Shown here in pieces: positions 9,686-17,302 of a stretch of 64,000 bases of DNA. The position numbers and the translations under genes were made by a program. The DNA comes from Phycisphaera sp. (GTDB lineage: Bacteria; Planctomycetota; Phycisphaerae; Phycisphaerales; UBA1924), in assembly GCA_020639255.1 (NCBI GenBank), contig JACKGZ010000002.1, forward strand, positions 124,001 to 188,000, in the 5' to 3' direction. Position 1 is the stretch's first letter, and each line of letters starts with the position of its first letter. Below the pieces are notes generated by a model, which was given only the letters and a program-made list of their open reading frames with translations, had not been told where the DNA came from and ran no database searches.

Positions 9686-10092
9686 GGCGAGTGCTCTTGC
9701 TCATCGCGCTCACACCGACACTCGGCGGTTGTCTCGAACGCACCGTCACCATCACCAGCGAGCCGCCCGGCGCGATCGTCGTCCTGAACGACGAGGAGAT
9801 CGGCCGCACGCCCGTCGAGACGGGCTTCCGCTACTTCGGCGTCTACGACGTGCGCCTCCAGCGCGACGGCTACGAGCCGATCGTCACCGAGAAGGAAGCC
9901 GTCGCGCCGATCTGGGAGTACCCGGGCCTCGACCTGCTCGCCATCGCGGCCCCGTGGCGCGTGAAGACGCACCTCGGGTGGCACTTCGACCTCGAACCCG
10001 TCCCCGAGGCCGGATCGGCGGAGGCCGAGCACGCCGAGCAGGAACTCTTCGACCGCGCCCGCTCGCTCAGAGCGGCAAGCCGGGGCGAGTAA
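9682..10092 (+). CDS. PEGA-domain lipoprotein
   Basis: A 136-residue predicted lipoprotein with lipobox LGGC (Cys near residue 17). A PEGA domain follows at about 20-70: TITSEPPGAIVVLNDEEIGRTP, then FGVYDVRLQRDGYEP. PEGA domains are surface beta domains of unknown ligand. The start overlaps the lptB stop (ATGA), which suggests a co-translated envelope-assembly pair. The C-terminal third is charged and helical. Confidence 0.85.
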   Translation: MRRVLLLIALTPTLGGCLERTVTITSEPPGAIVVLNDEEIGRTPVETGFRYFGVYDVRLQRDGYEPIVTEKEAVAPIWEYPGLDLLAIAAPWRVKTHLGWHFDLEPVPEAGSAEAEHAEQELFDRARSLRAASRGE

Positions 10093-10101
10093 GCCTTTCG
10101 A

Positions 10102-10851
10102 TCAGCGCCTGCGGCGCGTCCCCACAAAGGCTCCGCCAATCAGCAGCACAGCGGTCGCCGGCGCCGGCACGAACGAGACGTCGTACGAGAAATCGATCGA
10201 GCCGTCACGGAAACCGAGCTGTTCCTGTGTATTGAGGAATAGAGAGAAATCAAATCGATAATCCCCGGGGGCGAGGACAAAGCTGTCGCTCTGCTGCTGG
10301 GGCACACCGAGCTGTGTGTTGTCAAAGCCGGTCGAGTACACGGTGTTGTTGTTGCTGTCTCGGAATTGAAGCCTGAAGTTGTTGGCAAAGAAGACCGGGT
10401 TAAATGTGTCGGTCATCTGGATCAAGAAATTGGTGTTGACATCAACCGTGGTCGGGAAGTCAACGGTGAAATAGACATTGTGCGAGAAGATCGCGGTGGC
10501 CGCCGGGATATTGCTGCCGCCGTAGTCCACAGAGAGATCGAGCGCGTCGGCATAGTGGGCGGCCGATGTGCCCGATCCCGACCAGTTCGAGCCCGTCGAG
10601 TCGAGATCGGCATCGAGCGAGACGGTGTGATAGGTCGGGTTGAACGACGACAGCGGCTCATCGTTCTCAACGAGAAGGCTGAGGCCCGCGGGGGCGACGG
10701 TCGGGTCGATCACAGGGAACGTGGCTTCGAGTATCTCGCCGCTGGAGTCCGTCACAAACATCAACCCCCCGACCGACTGGTCAGTGACGGTCTGGGCACA
10801 GGCGGCGCCAGAGCACAGAAGCAACGAAAGCGCACACAAAGCCTTGTGCAT
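10102..10851 (-). CDS. PEP-CTERM-type secreted protein
   Basis: A 249-residue exported protein. It has a signal peptide (residues 1-20, ending ACAQ), a low-complexity Ser/Asn/Asp-rich beta-type domain, and a C-terminal sorting signal VPAPATAVLLIGG followed by an arginine cluster. That tail fits PEP-CTERM / exosortase substrates with PAP in place of PEP. AAGGAGA lies 8 bases before the chosen ATG, which rules out the longer upstream frame. No exosortase gene is in the window. Its partner and role are unknown. Confidence 0.82.
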   Translation of the reverse strand: MHKALCALSLLLCSGAACAQTVTDQSVGGLMFVTDSSGEILEATFPVIDPTVAPAGLSLLVENDEPLSSFNPTYHTVSLDADLDSTGSNWSGSGTSAAHYADALDLSVDYGGSNIPAATAIFSHNVYFTVDFPTTVDVNTNFLIQMTDTFNPVFFANNFRLQFRDSNNNTVYSTGFDNTQLGVPQQQSDSFVLAPGDYRFDFSLFLNTQEQLGFRDGSIDFSYDVSFVPAPATAVLLIGGAFVGTRRRR

Positions 10852-10968
10852 AGTCAGGTCTCCTTGGTTTCTTCCCTGAACCAAAGTTATCAGAGCCCGC
10901 CTCCCCAAACAACGATCTCTTTCTGGTTTCGCGCAAGGCCAACACACCCCACGAAATGAACCGCAGCC

Positions 10969-10996
10969 TTGACGGCTCAGGGTTGGATGGTATTAT
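10969..10996 (+). promoter_or_regulatory. Predicted promoter of arsR-like gene
   Basis: TTGACG at 10969-10974 and TATTAT at 10991-10996 are separated by 16 bases, close to the sigma-70 consensus in a region otherwise AT-poor. The ArsR-like start codon is about 25 bases after the likely transcription start. The -10 box lies inside a palindrome (10988-11000). Confidence 0.6.
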
Positions 10997-11000
10997 ACCA
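10988..11000. promoter_or_regulatory. Candidate ArsR operator overlapping the -10 box
   Basis: A 13-base palindrome, TGGTATTATACCA, covers the -10 element of the predicted promoter. A partial half-site (TATGGTA) recurs between it and the start codon. ArsR-family repressors typically bind such sites to repress their own operon; the assignment here is inference from position and symmetry. Confidence 0.5.
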
Positions 11001-11027
11001 ACAAGTAAAATAACTATATGGTAAAAC

Positions 11028-11378
11028 ATGGTCGCCGACTCACTCTCCACAACCCTGCACGCCCTCTCCGACCCAACGCGACGGGCGATCTTGGACCGCC
11101 TTGCCGAAGGCGAGGCGACGGTGACGGAACTGGCTGACCCGTTCGACATGACGATGCCGGCCGTCACAAAGCACCTGAAGGTGCTCGAGCGGGCGGGGTT
11201 GATCGAGCGTGGGCGAGACCGTCAGACAAGGCCGTGTCGCTTGCGGGCCGAGCCCATGCGAGAGGCCGCCGAGTGGATCGACCATTATCGGCGTCAGTGG
11301 GAAGACCGGTTCGACCGCCTCGAAAGGCACCTTGAGAAGACCCAGTCCAAGTCACGCACAAAGAAGCGCACGAAGTAG
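11028..11378 (+). CDS. ArsR-family helix-turn-helix regulator
   Basis: A 116-residue winged-helix repressor. Residues 5-85 show the ArsR pattern: LSDPTRRAILDRLAEGEATVTELA, then MPAVTKHLKVLERAGLIERGRDRQTRPCRL. There are no clustered Cys residues in the DNA-binding helix, so it is not an arsenic sensor of the classical type. It belongs to the ArsR group that sits in front of AHSA1/SRPBCC genes. No clear ribosome site precedes the ATG; the leader is short. It is followed after 17 bases by the AHSA1 gene, forming an operon. Confidence 0.9.
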   Translation: MVADSLSTTLHALSDPTRRAILDRLAEGEATVTELADPFDMTMPAVTKHLKVLERAGLIERGRDRQTRPCRLRAEPMREAAEWIDHYRRQWEDRFDRLERHLEKTQSKSRTKKRTK

Positions 11379-11395
11379 CCGCACAAGGATTAACC

Positions 11396-12388
11396 ATGGT
11401 TGCAAACATCGACGGCACCCAGCTCTCGGAATCCGAACGCGAGATCCTGGTCGAGCGTGAGTTTGACGCGCCGCGCGCCCTGATATGGCGAGCGTTCACA
11501 GCCGCGGACGAGCTCGCGCTCTGGTGGGGGCCGACAGGCTTTACGACTGAAACAGAGACTCTCGACGTCGTGCCGGGCGGGCAGTGGCGATACGTCATGC
11601 GAGGGCCCGACGGGCAGACGTACCCGAATGTCATCACATATCAAGAAGTGAAAGAGCCCGCGAGACTCGTCTACAAGCATGGCGGCGAGGTCGACAGCGA
11701 ACCGGTCAACTTCGTCACACAGGCCGACTTCGAGGAAATCTCCCCTGAACTTACGCGAGTGGTTCTCCGAATGACCTTCGAGAGCAAGTCAACCAAAGAC
11801 TTCGTCACACGTGAATACGGCGCGATCGAAGGCGCCAAACAGCATATGCAGGGCCTTGCCGATCACCTCGATCGCGTGCAGTCGGGCCGCGATGACTCGG
11901 GCGTGCTGGTCATTCGGCGCGTTTTTGATGCGCCCGTTGAAACCGTGTGGAACGCATGGACCGACCAGGAACAACTTCTCGCGTGGTTCCATCCAGAAGC
12001 CTGGAAGCTCAGCATCAGCGAGATGGACCTCCGGCCGGGCGGGACGTACTTCTACGCCATGTCCTGGGAGGGCATGCCCGACATGTACGGCATCTGGCAC
12101 ATCAAACGCGTCGAAGCCCCAAGGCTCCTGGAGTTTGTCGTCTCGTTCAGTGACGCGAGCCGCAATGCTGTTCGCGCACCATTTTCGGATGTATGGCCGA
12201 TCGAGACACTTTCAACGATTACTTTCGAGACCCACGCCGGCAAGGGCGGCGGCACCGTCGTCACTCTCCGCGGCGAGGCGATCAACGCCACACCCGAAGA
12301 GCGCGAAGCGTTCAAGAACGGCATCGGATCGATGCAGCAGGGCTGGGGCCAGACGCTCGACAGCCTCGTTCGTCACCTCGCGGAGTAA
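11396..12388 (+). CDS. SRPBCC/AHSA1 protein with two tandem domains
   Basis: A 330-residue cytoplasmic protein made of two copies of the AHSA1 (START-like) fold. Domain one, about 18-160: EREFDAPRALIWRAF and FTTETETLDVVPGGQW. Domain two, about 172-328: IRRVFDAPVETVWNAW and EMDLRPGGTYFYAMSW. The fold makes a hydrophobic cavity that binds small molecules. AAGGATT precedes the ATG. Most homologues have one domain, so this is an internal duplication or fusion. The arsR partner upstream probably controls it. Confidence 0.88.
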   Translation: MVANIDGTQLSESEREILVEREFDAPRALIWRAFTAADELALWWGPTGFTTETETLDVVPGGQWRYVMRGPDGQTYPNVITYQEVKEPARLVYKHGGEVDSEPVNFVTQADFEEISPELTRVVLRMTFESKSTKDFVTREYGAIEGAKQHMQGLADHLDRVQSGRDDSGVLVIRRVFDAPVETVWNAWTDQEQLLAWFHPEAWKLSISEMDLRPGGTYFYAMSWEGMPDMYGIWHIKRVEAPRLLEFVVSFSDASRNAVRAPFSDVWPIETLSTITFETHAGKGGGTVVTLRGEAINATPEEREAFKNGIGSMQQGWGQTLDSLVRHLAE

Positions 12389-12389
12389 G

Positions 12390-13064
12390 TCAGGAGCGGA
12401 GCAGCCGCGCCGGGCAGCCGACAACCGTCTTTCCATCGGGGATGTCCTTCGTCACAACAGCCCCCGCGCCGACGGTGCACCCTTGGCCCACACTGACACC
12501 CGGCAGCACCCGCGCGCCCAGGCCCACGAGCGTGTCGTTGCCCACGCGCGAACCGCCGCCCAGCACGGCCCCGGGCGCGATGTGCGCGTTCTCGGCGACC
12601 AGGCAGTCGTGCTCGACGATCGCCCCCGAGTTCACGATGGCATGATCCAACACCCGCGCCCGCGGGTTCACCACGGCACTGGGCCCCACGAACACGCCCG
12701 AGCAGATCACGCTGCTTGGGCTCACAGCCGCCGACGGGTGCACCACCCGCCTCGCGTCCTCCTCGGCCCCATACAGCCGATCGATCACCCGCCGGCGAAG
12801 ATCCAGATCACCCAGGCAGATGATCCACGGCTTGCCCACGAGGTGCTTGCCCACGAGGTGCTTGGCGTCGAGTGCTTCGATCGTGCCGAGCCATCGGCTT
12901 GAGGGTTCGCCCTTGGCGAGCGGCGCATCCTCGTTGTCGTCGTAGAACCCGCCCAGTTTCACGCCCATCGCCAGGATCGCGTCGGCCACGACGAGGGCAT
13001 GCCCCCCGCCCGCGATGAGCAGAATCCCGGTGTCGAATTCGTTTGCAGCGAATGCGGCCGCCAT
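12390..13064 (-). CDS. Sugar O/N-acyltransferase, NeuD/PglD-like
   Basis: A 224-residue enzyme. Residues 10-100 form the PglD N-terminal Rossmann-like domain (GILLIAGGGHALVVADAI), and residues 110-220 form a left-handed beta helix of hexapeptide repeats (VVHPSAAVSPSS, GAIVEHDCLVAENAHIAPGA). The His in EHDC is the usual catalytic base. Such enzymes acetylate UDP-amino sugars for surface glycans. A 15-base tandem duplication (12831-12860) inserts a second HLVGK. The gene is divergent from mqnA, about 40 bases apart; a GTG further upstream is possible. Confidence 0.85.
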   Translation of the reverse strand: MAAAFAANEFDTGILLIAGGGHALVVADAILAMGVKLGGFYDDNEDAPLAKGEPSSRWLGTIEALDAKHLVGKHLVGKPWIICLGDLDLRRRVIDRLYGAEEDARRVVHPSAAVSPSSVICSGVFVGPSAVVNPRARVLDHAIVNSGAIVEHDCLVAENAHIAPGAVLGGGSRVGNDTLVGLGARVLPGVSVGQGCTVGAGAVVTKDIPDGKTVVGCPARLLRS

Positions 13065-13105
13065 CAGAACCCATATCGGCTCACACCACCGATACACTGT
13101 GAGCG

Positions 13106-13969
13106 ATGGACAGGGTTCGCATCGGCTGTGTCAGTTATCTCAATACGGTCCCGATGATCGAGGGGCTGGAGCTGCTCCCCGAGGCTGAGCTGGTCAAGGC
13201 GGTGCCCGCCAAGCTGGTCTCGATGCTCGAGCGCGACGAGGTGGACGTGGCGATCGTCTCGCTGATCGACGCCGCCCGCGCGAGCGTGCCCATGGCGATC
13301 CTGCCCGTCGGGATGATCGGGTCCGACGGCCCCACACTGACGGTCCGCCTCTTCAGCCAGGTGCCCATCGAGCGGATCACCCGCGTCCACGCCGACACCG
13401 ACAGCCACACCTCGGTCGCCCTGTGCCGACTGCTGCTGAGTGAGCAGTTCGGCGTCGACGCCAAGATGGTCGACTACGACGCCCGCGAACAGATGCCAAC
13501 CAGTCCGGACGAGCCCCGGGACGCCGAGACCCCGAGCCCCTGGCCCGAGGCGATGCTCCTGATCGGCGACAAGGTCGTCACGACGTCGCCCCCGGCGGTC
13601 CGGTATCCGTTCCAGCTCGATCTGGGCGAGGCCTGGAAGGAACTGACCGGGCTGCCCTTCGTATATGCCGTCTGGATGTGCCGGGCCGAGCGGGCCGATG
13701 ACCCGCGCGTGCGAGCAGCCGCGGCGCTGCTCGACCGCCAGAGGCGGCACAACGCGACCCGGATCGACGCGATCGTCACAAGACGAGCACCGGAGCACCG
13801 GTGGCCGGTCGATCTGGCAAGAAAGTACATCGGCCGATGCCTGCGATTCGACTACGACGATCGCGCGCGCCAGGCCGCCACGAGGTTCGTCGAGATGTGC
13901 GCCGGCAAGGGGCTGGCGCCGACGACCCGGCTCGTGCACGCGGAGCCCGCGCTCCTGCCGACGAGCTGA
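13106..13969 (+). CDS. mqnA: Chorismate dehydratase (futalosine menaquinone pathway)
   Basis: A 287-residue enzyme that dehydrates chorismate to 3-enolpyruvoyl-benzoate, the first step of the futalosine route to menaquinone. It starts RIGCVSYLNTVPMIEGLE and has the periplasmic-binding-like fold seen in MqnA (EVDVAIVSLIDAA, then a late LPFVYAVWMCR strand). Length is typical. No other mqn gene is in the window. It is followed after 23 bases by a sigma-like regulator and then gatB. Confidence 0.92.
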   Translation: MDRVRIGCVSYLNTVPMIEGLELLPEAELVKAVPAKLVSMLERDEVDVAIVSLIDAARASVPMAILPVGMIGSDGPTLTVRLFSQVPIERITRVHADTDSHTSVALCRLLLSEQFGVDAKMVDYDAREQMPTSPDEPRDAETPSPWPEAMLLIGDKVVTTSPPAVRYPFQLDLGEAWKELTGLPFVYAVWMCRAERADDPRVRAAAALLDRQRRHNATRIDAIVTRRAPEHRWPVDLARKYIGRCLRFDYDDRARQAATRFVEMCAGKGLAPTTRLVHAEPALLPTS

Positions 13970-13992
13970 CGAAGCATGGGGGACCAGAGAGC

Positions 13993-15675
13993 GTGCCGCC
14001 CCTTCCGAGGCTGACCGTTGAGGCCATCGAGGACCTCGCCAAGCAGCTGCGCTACGCGCCGCGGCACGCCCTCTTGCGCGATCTCGAACGCACCGAACAG
14101 CTCGCCCTCGACGTCGACCCCGAACAGAACTACCCCGAAGACTTCGTCGTCTTCCGCGTCACCGGCTACCGCCCGGACAAATCGGGCGACACGATGATCA
14201 TGGGCCAGGCGCTGCTCGGCGAACTCGCCGCGCTGGCGGAGCACCTGTCCGCCGCAGCCAAGATCCCGATCGACGCCGTCCCCGGCTCGCTCTCGCCCGA
14301 CGAGCTTTGTTCGCGCTGGAACGTGAGCCGAAAGACCCTTGAACGCTACCGCAAACGGGGCCTGCTTTCGCGCCGGGTGGTCGGCCCGTCGGGACGCCCA
14401 CGGGTGGTCTTCACGCGCGAAGCGGTGCGCGCGTTCGAGGCGCGCGAAACCGAAATCCTGAATCAGGCCTCCACCTTCACGCGCCTCGACGACGACACGC
14501 GCAACAAGGTCATCGAGCTCGCGCGTGCCGAGGCGAACACCGGCAAGTCGCTCAACCAGGCGGCCCTGTGCGTGTCCGAGGTCATCGGTCGCGGGCACGA
14601 GACCGTGCGCCAGATCCTGCGCAAGCACGACCAGGAGAGCGACGAGCCGATCTTCGAGGAGTCGGGACCACTGACGGACAAGCAGCGGAAGTTCGCGTAT
14701 CGCGCGTGGCGCCGGAGCATCGAGCCGGGCGACATCGCCGAGCGCCTCGGCAAGCCAAGGCCCGCCGTGCAGCGCGTCACCGCAGACGAGCGGGCGAACG
14801 TCCTGCGCAGGCTTCTGCCCGCGATCCGTGACGGGCTCGACAGCTCGCCCGACGAGATCGGTGTCGAGACGAAGTTCGCGCGCGAGGGCATCGGGCAGGA
14901 GGGCCCCACCGCGCTCGCCGACCTCTTGGCGCTCTCGCGAGCCGTCACGGTCATGCCCGCGATCGAGGAGAAGGCCCGGGCCAAGGCGTACGTCGCGCTC
15001 CGGGCTCGCGCCGCTGGCGCGATCGTCGAGCTGCCCCAGCACGGCGTTCACTCGCCCGATGTCGATCGCATCGAGACCGACCTCCGCTGGGCTGCGCGCA
15101 TCAAGGCCGAGCTCGTGCGTTCGCAGCTGCCCAACCTGTTGCGCACGATCGAATCGCGCCTCGGGCACGAGGCCGAGGCGGTCGGGGCGACGAAGCTCCG
15201 CGCGATGCTCGGGGCGCTGATGAAGGCGTCGTGCGTGGCGATCGATCGGCACCACCCCTCGACGGGCGGGCGAATCGCGGCCCCGGTGCTGCTGTCCGCA
15301 GACCGCGCGATGCGCGAGATGATGAACAGGCTCGCCATCAAGCCCATGAGCCAGGCCCAGCCTGGGCGCGCCAGACGCGTGATCGGCACAGGCGAGCGCG
15401 TCAGCGACTTCACGATGCGGATCTGTACCTGGCAGCTCGACGTCGAGCCCGACATCCGCCTGCGCCGGGGCCTCGAGTTCATCGAGCCGGCGCACGCGGA
15501 ACTGCTCAGGCTCCGCTTCGGCTTCGCGCCCACCGAGGCGGGCAGGCCGCTCACGCTCGCCGAGCTGGCGCACCGGATGGACTCGCGCCCGCTGCACGTG
15601 GCCCGGAGCGAAAGGGCCGCGATCCGCAACGCCCTCGCCGCGGTGAGGGCGAGCCGCGATACGATGGGCTCGTGA
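13993..15675 (+). CDS. Sigma-factor-like regulator with MerR-type helix-turn-helix
   Basis: A 560-residue soluble protein. Residues about 95-145 contain a MerR/excisionase-type helix-turn-helix (LCSRWNVSRKTLERYRKRGLL). A middle helical region holds more helix-turn-helix-like segments (QAALCVSEVIGRGHETVRQIL). The C-terminus (about 500-555: HAELLRLRFGF, LTLAELAHRMDSRPLHVARSER) resembles sigma-70 region 4. I know of no standard name. The frame is open far upstream through mqnA, so the start was set at GTG 13993, 23 bases after mqnA with a GGGGGA nearby. The stop overlaps gatB (GTGA). Confidence 0.7.
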   Translation: MPPLPRLTVEAIEDLAKQLRYAPRHALLRDLERTEQLALDVDPEQNYPEDFVVFRVTGYRPDKSGDTMIMGQALLGELAALAEHLSAAAKIPIDAVPGSLSPDELCSRWNVSRKTLERYRKRGLLSRRVVGPSGRPRVVFTREAVRAFEARETEILNQASTFTRLDDDTRNKVIELARAEANTGKSLNQAALCVSEVIGRGHETVRQILRKHDQESDEPIFEESGPLTDKQRKFAYRAWRRSIEPGDIAERLGKPRPAVQRVTADERANVLRRLLPAIRDGLDSSPDEIGVETKFAREGIGQEGPTALADLLALSRAVTVMPAIEEKARAKAYVALRARAAGAIVELPQHGVHSPDVDRIETDLRWAARIKAELVRSQLPNLLRTIESRLGHEAEAVGATKLRAMLGALMKASCVAIDRHHPSTGGRIAAPVLLSADRAMREMMNRLAIKPMSQAQPGRARRVIGTGERVSDFTMRICTWQLDVEPDIRLRRGLEFIEPAHAELLRLRFGFAPTEAGRPLTLAELAHRMDSRPLHVARSERAAIRNALAAVRASRDTMGS

Positions 15676-17213
15676 CCACCGAAGCCGACATCGTTTCCGT
15701 CGAGCCCATCATCGGGATGGAGATCCACGTGCAGCTGTGCACGCGGACCAAGCTCTTCACCGGCGCCCCGAGCACAGCCAGCGCCGAGTTCGACGAGGCC
15801 GAGCCCAACACGCTGACCGACCCGCTCGTGCTCGCGCTCCCGGGCACGCTGCCTGTGATGAACCGGGCAGCGGTCGAGCTGTCGGTCTTGGTCGGTCTCG
15901 CGATGGGCTGCGACATCGCCACGCGCGCGACGTGGGATCGCAAGAGCTACTTCTACCCCGACCTGCCCAAGGCCTACCAGATCAGCCAGTACGACCGCCC
16001 GCTCTGCGGCACGGGGACCATCGAAGTCCCCGCGATGGACGAGGCGGGCTTCGTCGATCTCGATGCGCCGATCACGCGCGTGCGCATCACACGGGCGCAC
16101 CTCGAAGAGGACGCGGGCAAGCTCGTGCACGACGCGGGCTCCAAGGCGTCGCTGGTAGATCTCAACCGCGCGGGGACGCCCCTGCTTGAGATTGTCACCG
16201 AGCCCGACCTGCGCACATCCGAGGAAGCCCTGGCCCTAGCGCGGTACCTTCGGACATTGTGCCTCTCTGTGCGCGCCACGCTCGGCGTCATGCAGCGCGG
16301 GCACATGCGCTTCGAGCCCAACATCAACTGCAAGCTGAAGCTGAAAGACGGCCGCGAGGTCGTCACGCCCATCGTCGAGGTGAAGAACCTCAACTCCTTC
16401 CGCTCGCTCGTCGGCGCGATCCGCTACGAGATCAGCCAGCAACCCAGGCGCTGGCTCGAAACGGGCGACGAGTTTGGCCCGGGCATGAAGTCCACCCGCG
16501 GCTGGGACGACGAGAAAGAGATCACCGTCCTTCAGCGATCCAAGGAAGACGCGCTCGACTATCGCTATTTCCCCGAGCCCGACCTGCCCGTAGTCATGGT
16601 CGACGACAAATGGATGGCCGACCTCCGCGCCCGCATGCCCGAGCTCCCGCTGCGCCGGATGCGTAGGTACCGCGACGAACTCGGCAGGCCCGACCGCGAT
16701 GCGCAGGCCCTCGCCTTCGACCGCGCCTCGGCCGACCTCTACGACGGCACGCTCAAGCTCTGCGATGCTGCGGGCGTCGCCAGGACAGATTCGTCGACCA
16801 TCGCGGCCAACCTGATCGTCCAGTGCCTGGCGAGACTGGCGAGCGAGCGGGGCACGACGATCGAATCGCTCGGGCTCACGACCGAGACGCTGGCGCCCAT
16901 CGTCGGCCTGCGCGCTGCGGGCGACATTAGCGCCAACGGCGCCGAGAAACTCGTCGAGCTGTGCCTGGGCGAATTGGACGCCGACCCGCGCGCGATCGCC
17001 GAGCGAGAGGGGCTCATCCAGGTCTCGGACACGGGCCAGCTCGAAGCGTGGTGCGACGAGGTGATCGCCGAGCAAGACGCGATTGTCCAGCAGATCCGCG
17101 AGGGCAAGGGCGCCGCGGTCGGCAGGCTCATCGGCGAAGTCATGAAAAAGTCGGGCGGGGCCGCGGATGCGAAGGCCGTGCGCGAGATTTTGCTTCGCAA
17201 GATCGGCGCTTAG
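15672..17213 (+). CDS. gatB: Asp-tRNA(Asn)/Glu-tRNA(Gln) amidotransferase subunit B
   Basis: A 513-residue subunit of GatCAB, which amidates misacylated Glu-tRNA(Gln) or Asp-tRNA(Asn). It has the GatB N-terminus IIGMEIHVQLCTRTKLF, the DRKSYFYPDLPKAYQISQYD signature, DLNRAGTPLLEIVTEPD, and a YqeY-like tail from about residue 360. The GTG start overlaps the upstream stop; a long in-frame extension through the upstream gene is not used. gatA and gatC are not adjacent. Confidence 0.96.
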   Translation: MTTEADIVSVEPIIGMEIHVQLCTRTKLFTGAPSTASAEFDEAEPNTLTDPLVLALPGTLPVMNRAAVELSVLVGLAMGCDIATRATWDRKSYFYPDLPKAYQISQYDRPLCGTGTIEVPAMDEAGFVDLDAPITRVRITRAHLEEDAGKLVHDAGSKASLVDLNRAGTPLLEIVTEPDLRTSEEALALARYLRTLCLSVRATLGVMQRGHMRFEPNINCKLKLKDGREVVTPIVEVKNLNSFRSLVGAIRYEISQQPRRWLETGDEFGPGMKSTRGWDDEKEITVLQRSKEDALDYRYFPEPDLPVVMVDDKWMADLRARMPELPLRRMRRYRDELGRPDRDAQALAFDRASADLYDGTLKLCDAAGVARTDSSTIAANLIVQCLARLASERGTTIESLGLTTETLAPIVGLRAAGDISANGAEKLVELCLGELDADPRAIAEREGLIQVSDTGQLEAWCDEVIAEQDAIVQQIREGKGAAVGRLIGEVMKKSGGAADAKAVREILLRKIGA

Positions 17214-17217
17214 ACCC

Positions 17218-17296
17218 AGTGGCGGTGGCTTCCAGCCTCCGCAGTATTGAAAGATTGAGATGTTCAGGACAGCGGAGGCTGGAAGCCTCCGCCACT
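17218..17296. repeat. Long inverted repeat between convergent genes
   Basis: Two 25-base arms (17218-17242 and 17272-17296) are inverted copies with one mismatch, separated by 29 bases. Each arm is itself a hairpin: GGAGGCT and AGCCTCC around a 3-base centre in the right arm. The element lies between the stops of gatB and the GH57 gene and could act as a bidirectional terminator. Its nested palindromes also look like a dispersed extragenic repeat. Confidence 0.75.
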
Positions 17297-17302
17297 GAGC
17301 AT

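Noticed and set aside
13801..13992. Upstream extension of the sigma-like protein into mqnA
   Set aside because: mqnA has clear homology in its own frame; the GTG at 13993 follows its stop.
13852..15597. A 581-codon frame antisense to the sigma-like gene
   Set aside because: Composition and position follow the third-codon GC bias of the sense gene; there is no recognisable motif or ribosome site.
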